64,000 nucleotides of DNA from Rhodospirillaceae bacterium UBA6219 (GTDB lineage Bacteria > Pseudomonadota > Alphaproteobacteria > Rhodospirillales > Magnetospirillaceae): positions 1 through 64,000 of the forward strand of contig DISD01000012.1 of the NCBI GenBank assembly GCA_002435715.1, given 5' to 3'. Shown here one piece after another: positions 50,701 to 59,943 of the stretch (positions are counted from its first letter, which is position 1; each line of letters opens with the position of its first letter). The notes under the pieces are model-generated. The model was not told the origin of the DNA and did not search any database. It worked only from the letters and a program-made list of their open reading frames with translations. Both the position numbers and the translations under genes were made by a program.

Positions 50701-52637
50701 ACATCCCCGATTTCCAAGGCGAATTGCGGCTGATGGCGGTGGCTTTCGACGGCACCAAGGTGGGGTCGGCCGACCATCGCCTGATCGTGCGTGATCCGGT
50801 GGTGGCGGAAATGATCCTGCCGCGATTCCTGGCCCCCGACGACCACGCCATGGCGACGTTGTTGCTGCACAATGTGGGCGGACAGGCCGGCGATTATCAG
50901 GTCAAGCTCGCCGCGCAAGGCCCCGTCGCCTTGGCGGAGACCCGCACGGAAACCTTGGCGGCGGGCGAACGCCGCATCGTCGCCATCCCCATTGTCGCCG
51001 GCGAAATGGGCATCGCCAATTTGGGCATGGACGTGTCCGGCCCCGGCAATTTCGCCATCAGCCGGTCCTGGCCCATCCAGGTGCGTCCGGCGCGGGTGCC
51101 GGTGACCGCGCAACAAAGTGTGAGCTTGGCGGCGGGGGGGCAGGAAACCCTGGATGGCAGCGTCGTGCGGAACTATCTGCCGGGTACCGTTCACGCCGCG
51201 CTCAGCCTGTCGCGCTGGCAGGGATTGGATGTGCCCGGCCTGCTGCGTTGGATGGACCGCTATCCCTTCGGTTGTTTGGAACAGACCACCAGCCGGGCGC
51301 TTCCGTTGCTTTATTTCAACGATCTGGCCCAAGCCATCGGCGCCACCGGCGACCAAGGCGCCGATGCCCGCGTCCAGCAGGCCATCGACCGGGTGCTGAC
51401 CATGCAGGGTGCCGACGGCAATTTCCGCATGTGGGGGCCATGGGGTGACGACGCCTATCACTGGCTGTCGGTCTATGCCTTGGACTTCCTGGACCGTGCC
51501 GCCGCCAAGGGCTTCGACGTGTCCACCGCCGCCCGCAATCTGGGGCGGCGCTGGTTGGCGTCCACCGCCTTTACCTCGTCCAATCCCGAGGTCAAGGCCT
51601 ATGCCGCCTTCGTGCTGGCCCGTGACGGCAAGCTCAACGCCGCCGATTTGCGGTATTTCCATGACGTCAATCCGCCCGACGACGCCCTTGCCCTGGCCCA
51701 TCTGGGGGCGGCGCTGGACGCCATTGGCGAACGCGAGCGGGCGGCGCGCTCCTTTGATCGAGCGGTCAAGGCGCTGGCGGTGGAACCGGGCTCGTACAAG
51801 GCCCTGCCCTATGGCAGCAAGTTGCGTGACGTCTTTGCCGTCGCCGCCATTTTGGCGGAATCGGGGCGTGGTGCCTTGGTGCCGCAAGCCCTGGCCCTGG
51901 CGGGGCAGATGAACGCCCAGGCCGAGTTGACCACCACCCAGGACAAGGCCTGGATGCTGTTGGCGGCCGCCGCCTTGGGCAAGAATGCCGGCCAAGTGGC
52001 GGTCAAGGTGGACGGCCAGATGCTGGAAGGCAAGGGCGACCCCTTGTCCCTGCCGGTGGATTTGGGGCGTCTGAGCAAGGGTATGGTGGTGGAAAATTCC
52101 GGCAGCGGCGACATCTTCCGGACCGTGTCGGTGGACGGCGTCCCGGTCCAGCCGCAGCAAGCCGAAGACCATGGGGTGACGATCAGCAAGAAAGTGCTGG
52201 ACCTTAATGGTCAACCGGTGGATTTGGCCCAGGTCAAGCGCAACGACCGGCTGATCGTGGTTTTGTCCATCACTGTGCCGTCACAGCGAGAGGGCGATTA
52301 CGCCATCCTGGATTTGCTGCCCGCCGGTCTGGAACCAGAGGGCATGATCAGGCCCGGTCAGGCCGGGGTGCCGAAATTGGCCGATCTGATGGAAACGCAA
52401 TCCCAGGAATTGGGGGATGACCGTTTCCTGGCCATCCAGTCCTTCCCGCGTTATGTGCGCGAAGCCGATCAGGAAGAATGGCAACGGGGCCGGTCGGTTT
52501 ATTCCGGCAGCGTGGCCTATGTGGTCCGCGCCGTCGGTGTGGGCCAGTTCGCTCTGCCCGGCGCCAATGCCGAACACATGTACAGCCCCGGCCTGAACGG
52601 ACGCACCGCCGAGGGGCGTCTGGTGATCGGCGAATGA
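47754..52637 (+). CDS. Bacterial alpha-2-macroglobulin with thioester motif
   Basis: This large (1627 residues) envelope protein is predicted to trap proteases that breach the outer membrane. An N-terminal hydrophobic segment (about 5-24) is followed by a proline-rich linker, MG-type beta domains, a bait region and the thioester domain, with FGCLEQTT giving the Cys1174-Gln1177 thioester. Because there is no lipobox cysteine, it appears to be held by an uncleaved anchor or secreted, unlike lipoprotein members. It overlaps the pbpC start by four bases, reproducing the widespread pairing with PBP1c, which repairs peptidoglycan. Confidence 0.93.
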   Translation: MQRGLTVIAISIMAGAVGLGFWGSMPPKAPPPPVVVEAAPRSEVPLPQSGPLQPLPSRSEPDRPAVAPDSAPLPPTPGLTYQRLITPDEANGDRDVCLVFSAELDPALSYHDFVAVADQSRPMLRVEGGRLCVLGLPLGRETHITLKAGLPGRDGASLAAEQKVAVSLGDRPPQVSFGPGFILPRQTSDGLPVTTINVPSLEMKLYRVGDRLLARMRQDLVDEKTVYPYQANEYGQDEGRLVWSGSMDIKESRNQTVTSLFPLVQAMGRPEPGAYLLTAQLPRSGQNGDDEEEDYDYRPRAAQWVVHSDLGLTSFRGGDGLTLSVRGLGDSKPKPGVRLTLIARNNDELTQITTDAQGMAHFAPGLLRGEGGMAPVMVMAYDGDDFNFLDLRRPAFDLSDRGVQGRDPSGPVDAFLYADRGIYRPGESVQLTALLRDADVRAVTASPIFVLLRPDGREYRRFTSADKAQAGAHHLTIALPKSANRGVWRINALIDPKGAPVGTLTFDVQDFVPQRLALDLPPAPKVLRSGQAIELPLAARFLYGAPAAGLGGEAELILEPDPNPFPRHKGFEWGVEGATYEGQRLTLAMDDTDAAGHTKVTGSVPAGLHSPMPLRAVANIAVREPGGRTTSDRLTMPVAWHEMSLGVRPHFEGAVRTGQDTVFDLLAVNADGEAVVADKVEFRLFKDTSTWQWYRADYSWRYQRVPHETQMATGFVDIAAAAPTEWRQNLSWGRYRLEVSKAGAVTSRFFYVGWYGNAGPDRPDRLQVGADKPGYQPGDKARIRVQSDLGGEALLVVANEKVRETRNVTLAPGNAEIEVEMRPEWGPGAYAMVTLYRPLTGAASHAPVRAVGVTWLGLDPALRTLAVDIDAAETITPRQKLEVTVKVPGGDKAFVTLAAVDQGILQLTRFKSPAPAGHYLVQRRLGVGMRDDYGRLIRGLPGQGDDQGGDAMGRGLDVVPTKSVALFSGVVPLTDGVARIPLDIPDFQGELRLMAVAFDGTKVGSADHRLIVRDPVVAEMILPRFLAPDDHAMATLLLHNVGGQAGDYQVKLAAQGPVALAETRTETLAAGERRIVAIPIVAGEMGIANLGMDVSGPGNFAISRSWPIQVRPARVPVTAQQSVSLAAGGQETLDGSVVRNYLPGTVHAALSLSRWQGLDVPGLLRWMDRYPFGCLEQTTSRALPLLYFNDLAQAIGATGDQGADARVQQAIDRVLTMQGADGNFRMWGPWGDDAYHWLSVYALDFLDRAAAKGFDVSTAARNLGRRWLASTAFTSSNPEVKAYAAFVLARDGKLNAADLRYFHDVNPPDDALALAHLGAALDAIGERERAARSFDRAVKALAVEPGSYKALPYGSKLRDVFAVAAILAESGRGALVPQALALAGQMNAQAELTTTQDKAWMLLAAAALGKNAGQVAVKVDGQMLEGKGDPLSLPVDLGRLSKGMVVENSGSGDIFRTVSVDGVPVQPQQAEDHGVTISKKVLDLNGQPVDLAQVKRNDRLIVVLSITVPSQREGDYAILDLLPAGLEPEGMIRPGQAGVPKLADLMETQSQELGDDRFLAIQSFPRYVREADQEEWQRGRSVYSGSVAYVVRAVGVGQFALPGANAEHMYSPGLNGRTAEGRLVIGE

Positions 52638-54664
52638 AACGACTTCTGACGATCGGGGCCTTGGTCCTGGTTGTCGCGGCCGGTTTTGCCGATCTGTTGT
52701 TGCCGCCCGATCTGGGGCGGCTGCAAGGCGCGTCGGTGGTGGTCGAGGACCGCGCCGGTCGCCTGTTGCGTCCCTTCGCCAGTCCGGACGGCACCTGGAG
52801 GATGGGGGCGGATCCGGCCCGGGTGTCGCCGTTGTATCTGTCCATGCTGCGGGAAATGGAAGACCGCCGCTTTGGGTGGCATCCGGGAATCGACCCTTTG
52901 GCCATGATCCGGGCCAGCGTCCAGATGCTGGCCCGGGGCCGCGTGGTCTCGGGGGGATCGACGCTCACCATGCAACTGGCCCGGTTGCTGACCCCCAAGC
53001 CGCGCACCCTGGGGGCCAAGCTGACGGAAATGGCCCGTGCCGTACAATTGCAGATGCGGTTGGGGCGTGATGGCGTGTTGGCCGGATATCTGACCCTGGC
53101 ACCGTTCGGTGGGGCGCTGGAAGGGGTGCGGGCGGCGTCGCTGGCCTGGTTCGGCCGCGAACCCGATCACCTCAGCCCGGCCCAGGCCGCCTTGTTGGTG
53201 GCCTTGCCGCAATCGCCGGAACGGCTGCGCCCCGACCGCAATCCGGTCGCGGCCAAAGCGGCGCGGGACCGGGTCCTGGACCGTGCCGCCCAGGCCGGGA
53301 TCATCGCCGCCGACGTGGCGGCGAGCGCCAAGGATGAAGCTTTGCCCGTCGCCATGCTGGACATGCCCATGGTGGCGCCGCATCTGAGCAGCCGGCTGGC
53401 GGCCCAGGCGTCGGGAACGGTTGTGCGTACGACCATCGACGGAACTTTACAACGCACAGCCGAGAACATGGTCGAGACGCAATCGCGTTTTTGGCCCGAC
53501 AATGCCGAGATGGCGGTGATGGTGGTGGCCAATGACGGCCGCCGGGTTGTGGTCCATGTGGGTTCGGCCCAGTGGCGGCGCTGTCAGATCGACCTGACGC
53601 GGGCCATGCGCTCGCCCGGATCGACGCTGAAGCCGTTCATCTATGCCCTGGCCTTCGACGATCTGTCGCTGCATCCGGCCACCCTGGTGGTGGATTCGCC
53701 GCGCCGTTTCGGCACTTGGATGCCACGCAATTTCGACCAGGACAGCCACGGCGAGATGCCGGTGCGCGAAGCCTTGCAGCGATCCTTGAACGTGCCCGCC
53801 GTCCAGGCTTTGGAACTGGTGGGGCCGGCGCGGCTGGCCACCTTGCTGCGGCAAAGCGGTGCCGAACTGGCCTTTCCCCCCCTGGCGGAACCCAGCCTGC
53901 CTTTGGCCCTGGGCGGCGTGGGGATGAAACTGGCCGATCTGGTCATGCTTTATGCCGGTCTGGGGGAAGACGGCCGGGTCCGCAAACTGGTCACCCTGGA
54001 GGGGCAGAAGCCCGATTCCGGTACTGTCCTGGTCGGCCAAGCCGCCGCCCGTGCGGTGCTGCGGATCCTGGAAGCGGCGCCGGCGCCGCCCGGTGTGGTC
54101 TCGGCCAATGTGGCGCGGCGCGGTCGGGCCATCGCCTTTAAGACCGGCACCTCCTATGGTTTCCGCGACGCCTGGGCCATTGGTGTGTCCAAGGATTACA
54201 CCGTGGGCGTGTGGGTGGGCCGCCCCGACGGGGTACCGCGTCCCGGTGAATACGGGCTGGCCAGTGCCGCCCCCATGCTGTTCCAGATTTTCGACCAATT
54301 GCCGCCCGAAAGCGGTGCTCGGCCGATGCCGGCCCAGCCCGACCACGCGCTGTATCACGGTCAGCCGCCCTTGGCCTTGGCCCGATTGCGCCCCCCCGAC
54401 GACGATGGCGGGCCGCGCGAGCGGACGCAACGTCCGCGTTTGCTGTTCCCGCTGGATGGTTCCGAAGTCGAACCGATCGGCGCCGGCATCGCCCTGATGG
54501 CGCAAGGCGGCACACCACCCCTGCGCTGGTTGGCCGATGGTCGGCCGCTGCCGCTGGGGGCGGGGTTCTGGCAACCCGAGGGGCCGGGCTTTTCGCGCCT
54601 GACCGTGGTCGATTCCCAAGGCCGGCAGGCCAGCGCCACCATTCGGGTGGTGACGCAGCCATAG
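52634..54664 (+). CDS. pbpC: Penicillin-binding protein 1C
   Basis: This is a 676-residue bifunctional peptidoglycan synthase. After one N-terminal helix it has a GT51 glycosyltransferase domain (catalytic Glu76 in EMEDRRFGWHPG, STLTMQLARLL), a transpeptidase domain with S-x-x-K at Ser330 (SPGSTLKPF), S-x-N in SLNVP and KTGT at 503-506, then a C-terminal BiPBP_C domain. It is translated with the alpha-2-macroglobulin through an ATGA overlap. Confidence 0.94.
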   Translation: MKRLLTIGALVLVVAAGFADLLLPPDLGRLQGASVVVEDRAGRLLRPFASPDGTWRMGADPARVSPLYLSMLREMEDRRFGWHPGIDPLAMIRASVQMLARGRVVSGGSTLTMQLARLLTPKPRTLGAKLTEMARAVQLQMRLGRDGVLAGYLTLAPFGGALEGVRAASLAWFGREPDHLSPAQAALLVALPQSPERLRPDRNPVAAKAARDRVLDRAAQAGIIAADVAASAKDEALPVAMLDMPMVAPHLSSRLAAQASGTVVRTTIDGTLQRTAENMVETQSRFWPDNAEMAVMVVANDGRRVVVHVGSAQWRRCQIDLTRAMRSPGSTLKPFIYALAFDDLSLHPATLVVDSPRRFGTWMPRNFDQDSHGEMPVREALQRSLNVPAVQALELVGPARLATLLRQSGAELAFPPLAEPSLPLALGGVGMKLADLVMLYAGLGEDGRVRKLVTLEGQKPDSGTVLVGQAAARAVLRILEAAPAPPGVVSANVARRGRAIAFKTGTSYGFRDAWAIGVSKDYTVGVWVGRPDGVPRPGEYGLASAAPMLFQIFDQLPPESGARPMPAQPDHALYHGQPPLALARLRPPDDDGGPRERTQRPRLLFPLDGSEVEPIGAGIALMAQGGTPPLRWLADGRPLPLGAGFWQPEGPGFSRLTVVDSQGRQASATIRVVTQP

Positions 54665-54711
54665 GCCGCTGTTATTTTCGCCCGCAGATTGGCCATAAGG
54701 GGCTTAGAGCC

Positions 54712-55968
54712 TTGAAAATCCTGTTCCTGACCGAGAACTTCCCGCCCGAAACCAACGCGGCCGCCACTCGGGTCTATGAACGCGCGCTTTATTGGGTCAA
54801 GGCCGGCCATCAGGTCACCATCCTGACCTGTGCCCCCAACTTCCCCCAGGGCAAGCTGTTCGACGGCTGGAGCAATGCCTGGCGTCAGGTGCAGGTGATG
54901 GACGGCCTGCGGGTGGTCCGGGTCAAGACCTATATCTCGGCCAATGAAGGCTTTGCCAAGCGGACGCTGGATTTCGTCAGCTTCATGGTCACCGCCTATG
55001 GCGCCGGTCTGTTCGAGGACCGGCCCGACGTGGTGATTTCCACCAGCCCGCAATTCTTCGCCGCCGTTGGGGGCTGGGCCTTGGCAGCGACGCGTCGCGT
55101 TCCCTTCGTCTTCGAATTGGGCGATCTGTGGCCGCGCTCCATCACCGCCGTCGGCGCCATGAAGCAAAGCCCGGTGATCCGCGCCTTGGAAAAGCTGGAA
55201 CTGTTCCTTTATCGCCGCTCGGCGGCGGTCATCGCCCTGACCCATGCCTTCAAGGACGATTTGAAGCGCCGCGCCATCGACCCGCGCAAGGTGGCGGTGG
55301 TGATCAACGGTGTCGACCTGCCGCGCTATGCGCCGCGACCGCGCGACCAGGAATTGGCCGATCAATGGGGGTTGGCCGGCAAGTTCGTGCTGGGTTACGT
55401 GGGCACCCACGGCATGGCTCACGGGTTGATCAACGTGTTGGATGCCGCCGAGCATCTGAAGGGCGACGACAATATCCGCTTCTTGTTCGTCGGCGCCGGC
55501 GCCGAACGCCAGATGCTGATGGACGAAGCGGCGCGGCGCCAACTGCCCAACGTGGTGTTCCAGGGCATGCAGCCCAAGGACATGATGCCGCGCATCTGGT
55601 CGCTGTGCGACGTGGCTTTGGTCCATCTGAAGGACGATCCGGCCTTCGCCGAGGTCATCCCGTCGAAGATTTTCGAAGCCATGGGCATGGGGCTGCCGCT
55701 GTTGTTGGTGTCGCCCCAAGGTGAGGCCAGCCGTATCTTGGAAGATGACCGCGCCGGGATGTGGGTCCCCGCCGCCCAGCCCCAGGCCCTGGCCGATGCG
55801 GCGCGCATTCTGGCCGGTGACGATGTGGCACGGACCGCCCTGGCTGCCGCCAGCCTGGACGCGGCGCCGCGTCATTCGCGGGAATATCAGGCCAAGCGTT
55901 ATATGGACGTGCTGGATCTGGTGGTCGCCGGTGCCGGGCCCAGCCGGGCCGGCGAGATCGACAACTGA
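54712..55968 (+). CDS. Glycosyltransferase family 4 (WbuB-like)
   Basis: This 418-residue GT-B glycosyltransferase for surface polysaccharide has N-terminal FLTENFPPETNAAATRVYE, followed by VFELGDLWPRSITAVGAM, and a C-terminal donor-binding part with YVGTHGMAHGLINVLDAA and PSKIFEAMGMGLPLLL (E-x7-E region). These segments are typical of WbuB-type enzymes of O-antigen or capsule loci. The start is TTG at 54712, with AAGGGG upstream. It begins a cluster with the dehydratase and a heparinase-like gene. Confidence 0.88.
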   Translation: MKILFLTENFPPETNAAATRVYERALYWVKAGHQVTILTCAPNFPQGKLFDGWSNAWRQVQVMDGLRVVRVKTYISANEGFAKRTLDFVSFMVTAYGAGLFEDRPDVVISTSPQFFAAVGGWALAATRRVPFVFELGDLWPRSITAVGAMKQSPVIRALEKLELFLYRRSAAVIALTHAFKDDLKRRAIDPRKVAVVINGVDLPRYAPRPRDQELADQWGLAGKFVLGYVGTHGMAHGLINVLDAAEHLKGDDNIRFLFVGAGAERQMLMDEAARRQLPNVVFQGMQPKDMMPRIWSLCDVALVHLKDDPAFAEVIPSKIFEAMGMGLPLLLVSPQGEASRILEDDRAGMWVPAAQPQALADAARILAGDDVARTALAAASLDAAPRHSREYQAKRYMDVLDLVVAGAGPSRAGEIDN

Positions 55969-56015
55969 CGTAAACGTTTGGACAGCGATGCCGGCCTGGG
56001 ATAACAGTTGCAGCC

Positions 56016-57938
56016 ATGACACGCCCACTGACTTTGCACCGCGGACATATCGCCCTGATCCATGATCTGGTCATGGCGGCGTTGTCGTTCTTGGTCGCCA
56101 TTTATCTGCGCATGGACGCCACCTGGGTGCCGGGCTGGGAACCCTCGATGCTGATCGTGGCCACCGGTCTGTTTACCGCCGTGGCCGGCGTGTCGTTCCT
56201 GACGTCTCGCATGTACAAAGGCGTTTGGCGCTATGCCAGCGTCAACGATCTGCTGACCATCGCCAAGGGCGCGACCGTCACCGTGGTCGCCTTTTACCTG
56301 ATGATGTTCCTGGTCACCCGTCTGCAGGACCTGCCGCGTTCGGTGCTGATCATCAACTGGCTGGTGTTGTTGGCGCTGCTGGGCGGACCGCGTTTCATCT
56401 ATCGTTCGTGGAAGGACCGCCGCCGCGCCGCTAAGCAAGGAATCGGACAGGGCCGTATCCCGGTCTTGCTGGCCGGGGCCGGTGACGAAGCCGAATTGTT
56501 CCTGCGTGCCATGACTGCGCCCGATGCTGATTACCGGGCGGTGGGCTTGATCAGTGAAGGCGGCAGCCGGGTGGGCCGTAACATCCACGGCGTCGACGTG
56601 CTGGGCGAACTGACCGACTTCGCCAAGGTGGTCGAGCAATTGCGCACCAAAGGCATGGGGCCGCAACGGCTGATCGTGACCGACCATCGCCTGGACGGCG
56701 CGGTGATGCGCTGGCTTTTGGATGAATGCGACCGGCTGGGCTTGGCTCTGGCCCGTATTCCACGCCTGACCGATTTGAAGGATGGGGTCGAGGACAAGCT
56801 GACCCTGCGTTCCATCGCCGTCGAGGATTTGTTGGGCCGTCCGCAGAACCTGCTGGACCGCGACAGCATCGCCGCTTTGTTGGCGGGAAAACGGGTGCTG
56901 GTCACCGGGGCGGGCGGCTCGATCGGTTCCGAACTGGTGCGTCAGGTTGCCGGTTATCGCCCGGGAATGTTGGCGCTGTTCGATGCCGGCGAATTCAATC
57001 TTTACGCTATCGATATGGAATTGTCGAAAACCCATCCCGACGTTCCGCGCCGCCCCTTGCTGGGCGATGTGCGTGACGCCGAACGGGTGGCCGCGGTCCT
57101 GGCCGAGATCAAGCCCGACGTGGTGTTCCACGCCGCCGCTCTGAAGCACGTGCCCATGGTGGAATGCAATCCCGACGAAGGATTGCTGACCAACGCCATC
57201 GGCACCCGCATCGTCGCCGATGCCTGCGTCGCCGCCGGTGTCCGGGTCATGGTGCAGATTTCCACCGACAAGGCGGTCAACCCCACCAATGTCATGGGGG
57301 CATCCAAGCGGCTGGGGGAAATGTACGCCCAGGCTTTGGACATGTCGGGCAACGGTTCAGGAACTCGTTTCGTTACCGTTCGCTTTGGTAACGTCTTGGG
57401 GTCCACCGGCTCGGTGGTGCCGTTGTTCCAAAAGCAATTGGCCGAAGGTGGGCCTTTGACTGTCACCCATCCCGAGATGACGCGCTATTTCATGACCGTG
57501 CGCGAGGCGGTGGAACTGGTGCTGCAGGCATCGGATTTCGGTCTGGCCCATCCCGATTACCGCGGCAAGATTTTCGTGCTCGACATGGGCGAGCCGGTGC
57601 GCATCGTCGATCTGGCGCGCCAGATGATCCGTTTGGCCGGCCTGCGCCCCGATGTGGACGTGGCCATTTCGTTCTCGGGCTTACGTCCGGGCGAGAAATT
57701 GTTCGAGGAAATCTTCCACGGCTCCGAACCGCCGGTCCCCACCGAGGCCAAGGGCATCTTGGTGGCGTCGCCGCGCTGGGTCGACCACGCCGAATTGTCA
57801 GGCACCTTGGACGATCTGGCCACCGCCTGTCGCAGCCATCGTGCCGACCGGGCGGTGGCCATCATCAGCCGGCTGGTTCCCGAATACGTCCCCTCGGCCG
57901 AGGCCCAGGCGCTGGTCGCCCAACTGGCCGCCGACTGA
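56016..57938 (+). CDS. Membrane-bound nucleotide-sugar 4,6-dehydratase, WbpM/PglF/CapD type
   Basis: This 640-residue protein has four N-terminal transmembrane helices (about 10-115), a CoA-binding-like Rossmann domain, and a short-chain dehydratase domain with TGAGGSIGS at 297-305. The active site has HAAALKHVPMVE and STDKAVNPTNVMGASKRLGE; Met replaces the usual catalytic Tyr (MxxxK), as in WbpM and PglF. It likely converts UDP-GlcNAc to a 4-keto-6-deoxy sugar for the polysaccharide. Its stop overlaps the next ATG (TGATG). Confidence 0.93.
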   Translation: MTRPLTLHRGHIALIHDLVMAALSFLVAIYLRMDATWVPGWEPSMLIVATGLFTAVAGVSFLTSRMYKGVWRYASVNDLLTIAKGATVTVVAFYLMMFLVTRLQDLPRSVLIINWLVLLALLGGPRFIYRSWKDRRRAAKQGIGQGRIPVLLAGAGDEAELFLRAMTAPDADYRAVGLISEGGSRVGRNIHGVDVLGELTDFAKVVEQLRTKGMGPQRLIVTDHRLDGAVMRWLLDECDRLGLALARIPRLTDLKDGVEDKLTLRSIAVEDLLGRPQNLLDRDSIAALLAGKRVLVTGAGGSIGSELVRQVAGYRPGMLALFDAGEFNLYAIDMELSKTHPDVPRRPLLGDVRDAERVAAVLAEIKPDVVFHAAALKHVPMVECNPDEGLLTNAIGTRIVADACVAAGVRVMVQISTDKAVNPTNVMGASKRLGEMYAQALDMSGNGSGTRFVTVRFGNVLGSTGSVVPLFQKQLAEGGPLTVTHPEMTRYFMTVREAVELVLQASDFGLAHPDYRGKIFVLDMGEPVRIVDLARQMIRLAGLRPDVDVAISFSGLRPGEKLFEEIFHGSEPPVPTEAKGILVASPRWVDHAELSGTLDDLATACRSHRADRAVAIISRLVPEYVPSAEAQALVAQLAAD

Positions 57939-59908
57939 TGTCGATCCTGCACCGCCTGCGCACCATCCGCTCCATGCCGCTGGGCGTGGTGGCGTCCAAG
58001 GCCGCCCAGGTCCTGGGCCGTCAGCTCAAGAACCGCATGGTCGGCGCCCTGATGCGCAACCATTGCACCTATCCGCCGTCTTTCGGCATGGTGCCGTTGT
58101 CGCGGCGTCTGCCGCCTTTGCCGCTGAAAGATGACGGCACTTTGCGGCGTCGCGCCCTGGCCGCCGCCTCGCACACGTTCGATTTGCTGGGTTCGGGGCC
58201 TGTGCGGGTGATGCATCCGCAGGCGAAACATCCACAATGGCGCGATGCGGTGTCGGGGGCCCATCATCGCGGCAACCGCAAACGGGCCGCCCGCTTGTTG
58301 GCGATGATCGACACCCCCGGCTATGTGCCCATCGACTGGCAGCTGGATTTCCGCTCGGGCCATCGCTGGTCGGAACGGGTGTGGGGGGGGGCCATCGCCT
58401 ATGGTCACAAGCCGGGGGTGGACGTGAAGGTGCCGTGGGAATTGGGCCGTCTGCAGCACTTGCCGCAACTGGCCCTGGCCTATGCGGCGGCCCCCGACGC
58501 CCGCCTGGCCACCGAGTTCCGCGACCAGGTTCTGGATTTCCTGGGGGCCAACCCGCCCGGTTGGGGGGTGCAATGGGCCTGCGCCATGGATGTGGCCATC
58601 CGGGGCGCCAATCTGGTACTGGCCTGGCAATTGTTCACCGCCCAGGGTGCCTCTTTCAGCCTGGAATTCGAGGAAGAGCTGGCCGCCGCCCTGGCCGCCC
58701 ATGGTCGCCATGTCGCCCGCAATCTGGAATGGTCGCCCGATCATCGTGGCAACCATTATCTGGCCGACATCGCCGGGTTGGCCTTTGTCGCCTGTGCGTT
58801 GCCGCGTGGCGAGGAAACCGATCTGTGGCTGGTGTTCGCCGCCCAGCAACTGGATGCGGAAATCCGCCGCCAATTCCTGGAAGACGGCGGCAATTTCGAG
58901 GCGTCCACCGCCTACCACCGTCTGTCCCTGGAAATGGCCTTGTTCGCCGTCGCCCTGATCCTGGGGCTGGACGACGACCGCAAGGCGGTGTTCGCCCAAT
59001 ACGATTCCAGCCCCTGGGGATTGACCCCTGGCTTGCGGCCCGGCCCCATGGAATGGCCGCCTTTCACCAGCCAAACCCTGGAACGGCTGGCCTTGGCCCT
59101 GGGTTTCGCCCAAAGCGTGACCAAGCCTGCCGGCGACATCGTCCAAGTGGGCGACAATGATTCTGGACGATTTTTCGTTTTGGATGCGGATCGATCGCCG
59201 TTGGACGTGTCGCATCTGTGGGCCGGCCCCATCGCCGGCCAAGTGTTGGCGACCTTGTCGGGGGGGGCGATGCCCGTGGCCCCGGTTCACGCCCGGCACG
59301 GGAGCATAGAGGGGGGCGGGGACTTCCCGACGACGTTCCGGCGCCTGCGGCTGGTCCCCGCCGATCCAGCGGCCTTGCAGGGTTTGCAGGGCTTCGCCCT
59401 GCCGCATTTCGGCCTTTACGGTTGGCGCAACGACCGCTGCTTCATCTCGGTGCGATGCGGACGGCTGATGGATGGCCGGGGCGCCCATGCTCATAACGAC
59501 CAATTGGCGGTGGAAATTCAAATCGACGGGGTGGATTGGGTGCGTGATCCCGGCACCTTCGCCTATACCGGCGATCTGGCCGCCCGCAACGCTTATCGCT
59601 CGGTCCAGGCCCATTTCGCCCCCCGTCAGGGATTGGCGGAGCCGGCGGCGCTGAATCTGGGGCCGTTCCGTCTGGACGACACCGCGCAGGCGGAAGTCCT
59701 GGCCTTTGACGCTCAGCGCTTCATCGGGCGTCACCATGGCTTTGGCATGCCGGTGTGGCGGCGCCTGACCATCCAGGCCGCTGCCATCGTGATCGACGAT
59801 TCCCAGCCCCAGACAGGGCCGGAAATCCAGATCGACACCCCCGCCGACTTGGCGGGACTGTTGGGGGGGGATGTGACCTTTTCCCCCGCTTACGGAGTGA
59901 AGGAATAG
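57938..59908 (+). CDS. Heparinase II/III-family polysaccharide lyase-like protein
   Basis: This 656-residue protein has an N-terminal alpha-toroid domain (about 60-350, with MVARNLEW-like helices, WSPDHRGNHYLADIAGL and EDGGNFEASTAYHRLSLEM) and a C-terminal beta-sandwich Hepar_II_III domain with RGAHAHNDQLAVEIQIDG and VRDPGTFAYTGDL. Such proteins occur in many exopolysaccharide loci, where they may trim or release the polymer. No signal peptide is evident, although the first 30 residues are basic, so its location is unclear. Confidence 0.87.
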   Translation: MSILHRLRTIRSMPLGVVASKAAQVLGRQLKNRMVGALMRNHCTYPPSFGMVPLSRRLPPLPLKDDGTLRRRALAAASHTFDLLGSGPVRVMHPQAKHPQWRDAVSGAHHRGNRKRAARLLAMIDTPGYVPIDWQLDFRSGHRWSERVWGGAIAYGHKPGVDVKVPWELGRLQHLPQLALAYAAAPDARLATEFRDQVLDFLGANPPGWGVQWACAMDVAIRGANLVLAWQLFTAQGASFSLEFEEELAAALAAHGRHVARNLEWSPDHRGNHYLADIAGLAFVACALPRGEETDLWLVFAAQQLDAEIRRQFLEDGGNFEASTAYHRLSLEMALFAVALILGLDDDRKAVFAQYDSSPWGLTPGLRPGPMEWPPFTSQTLERLALALGFAQSVTKPAGDIVQVGDNDSGRFFVLDADRSPLDVSHLWAGPIAGQVLATLSGGAMPVAPVHARHGSIEGGGDFPTTFRRLRLVPADPAALQGLQGFALPHFGLYGWRNDRCFISVRCGRLMDGRGAHAHNDQLAVEIQIDGVDWVRDPGTFAYTGDLAARNAYRSVQAHFAPRQGLAEPAALNLGPFRLDDTAQAEVLAFDAQRFIGRHHGFGMPVWRRLTIQAAAIVIDDSQPQTGPEIQIDTPADLAGLLGGDVTFSPAYGVKE

Positions 59909-59943
59909 GCCCCGCCAGCCTTGTTGCTAGTCCGTAACGATAA

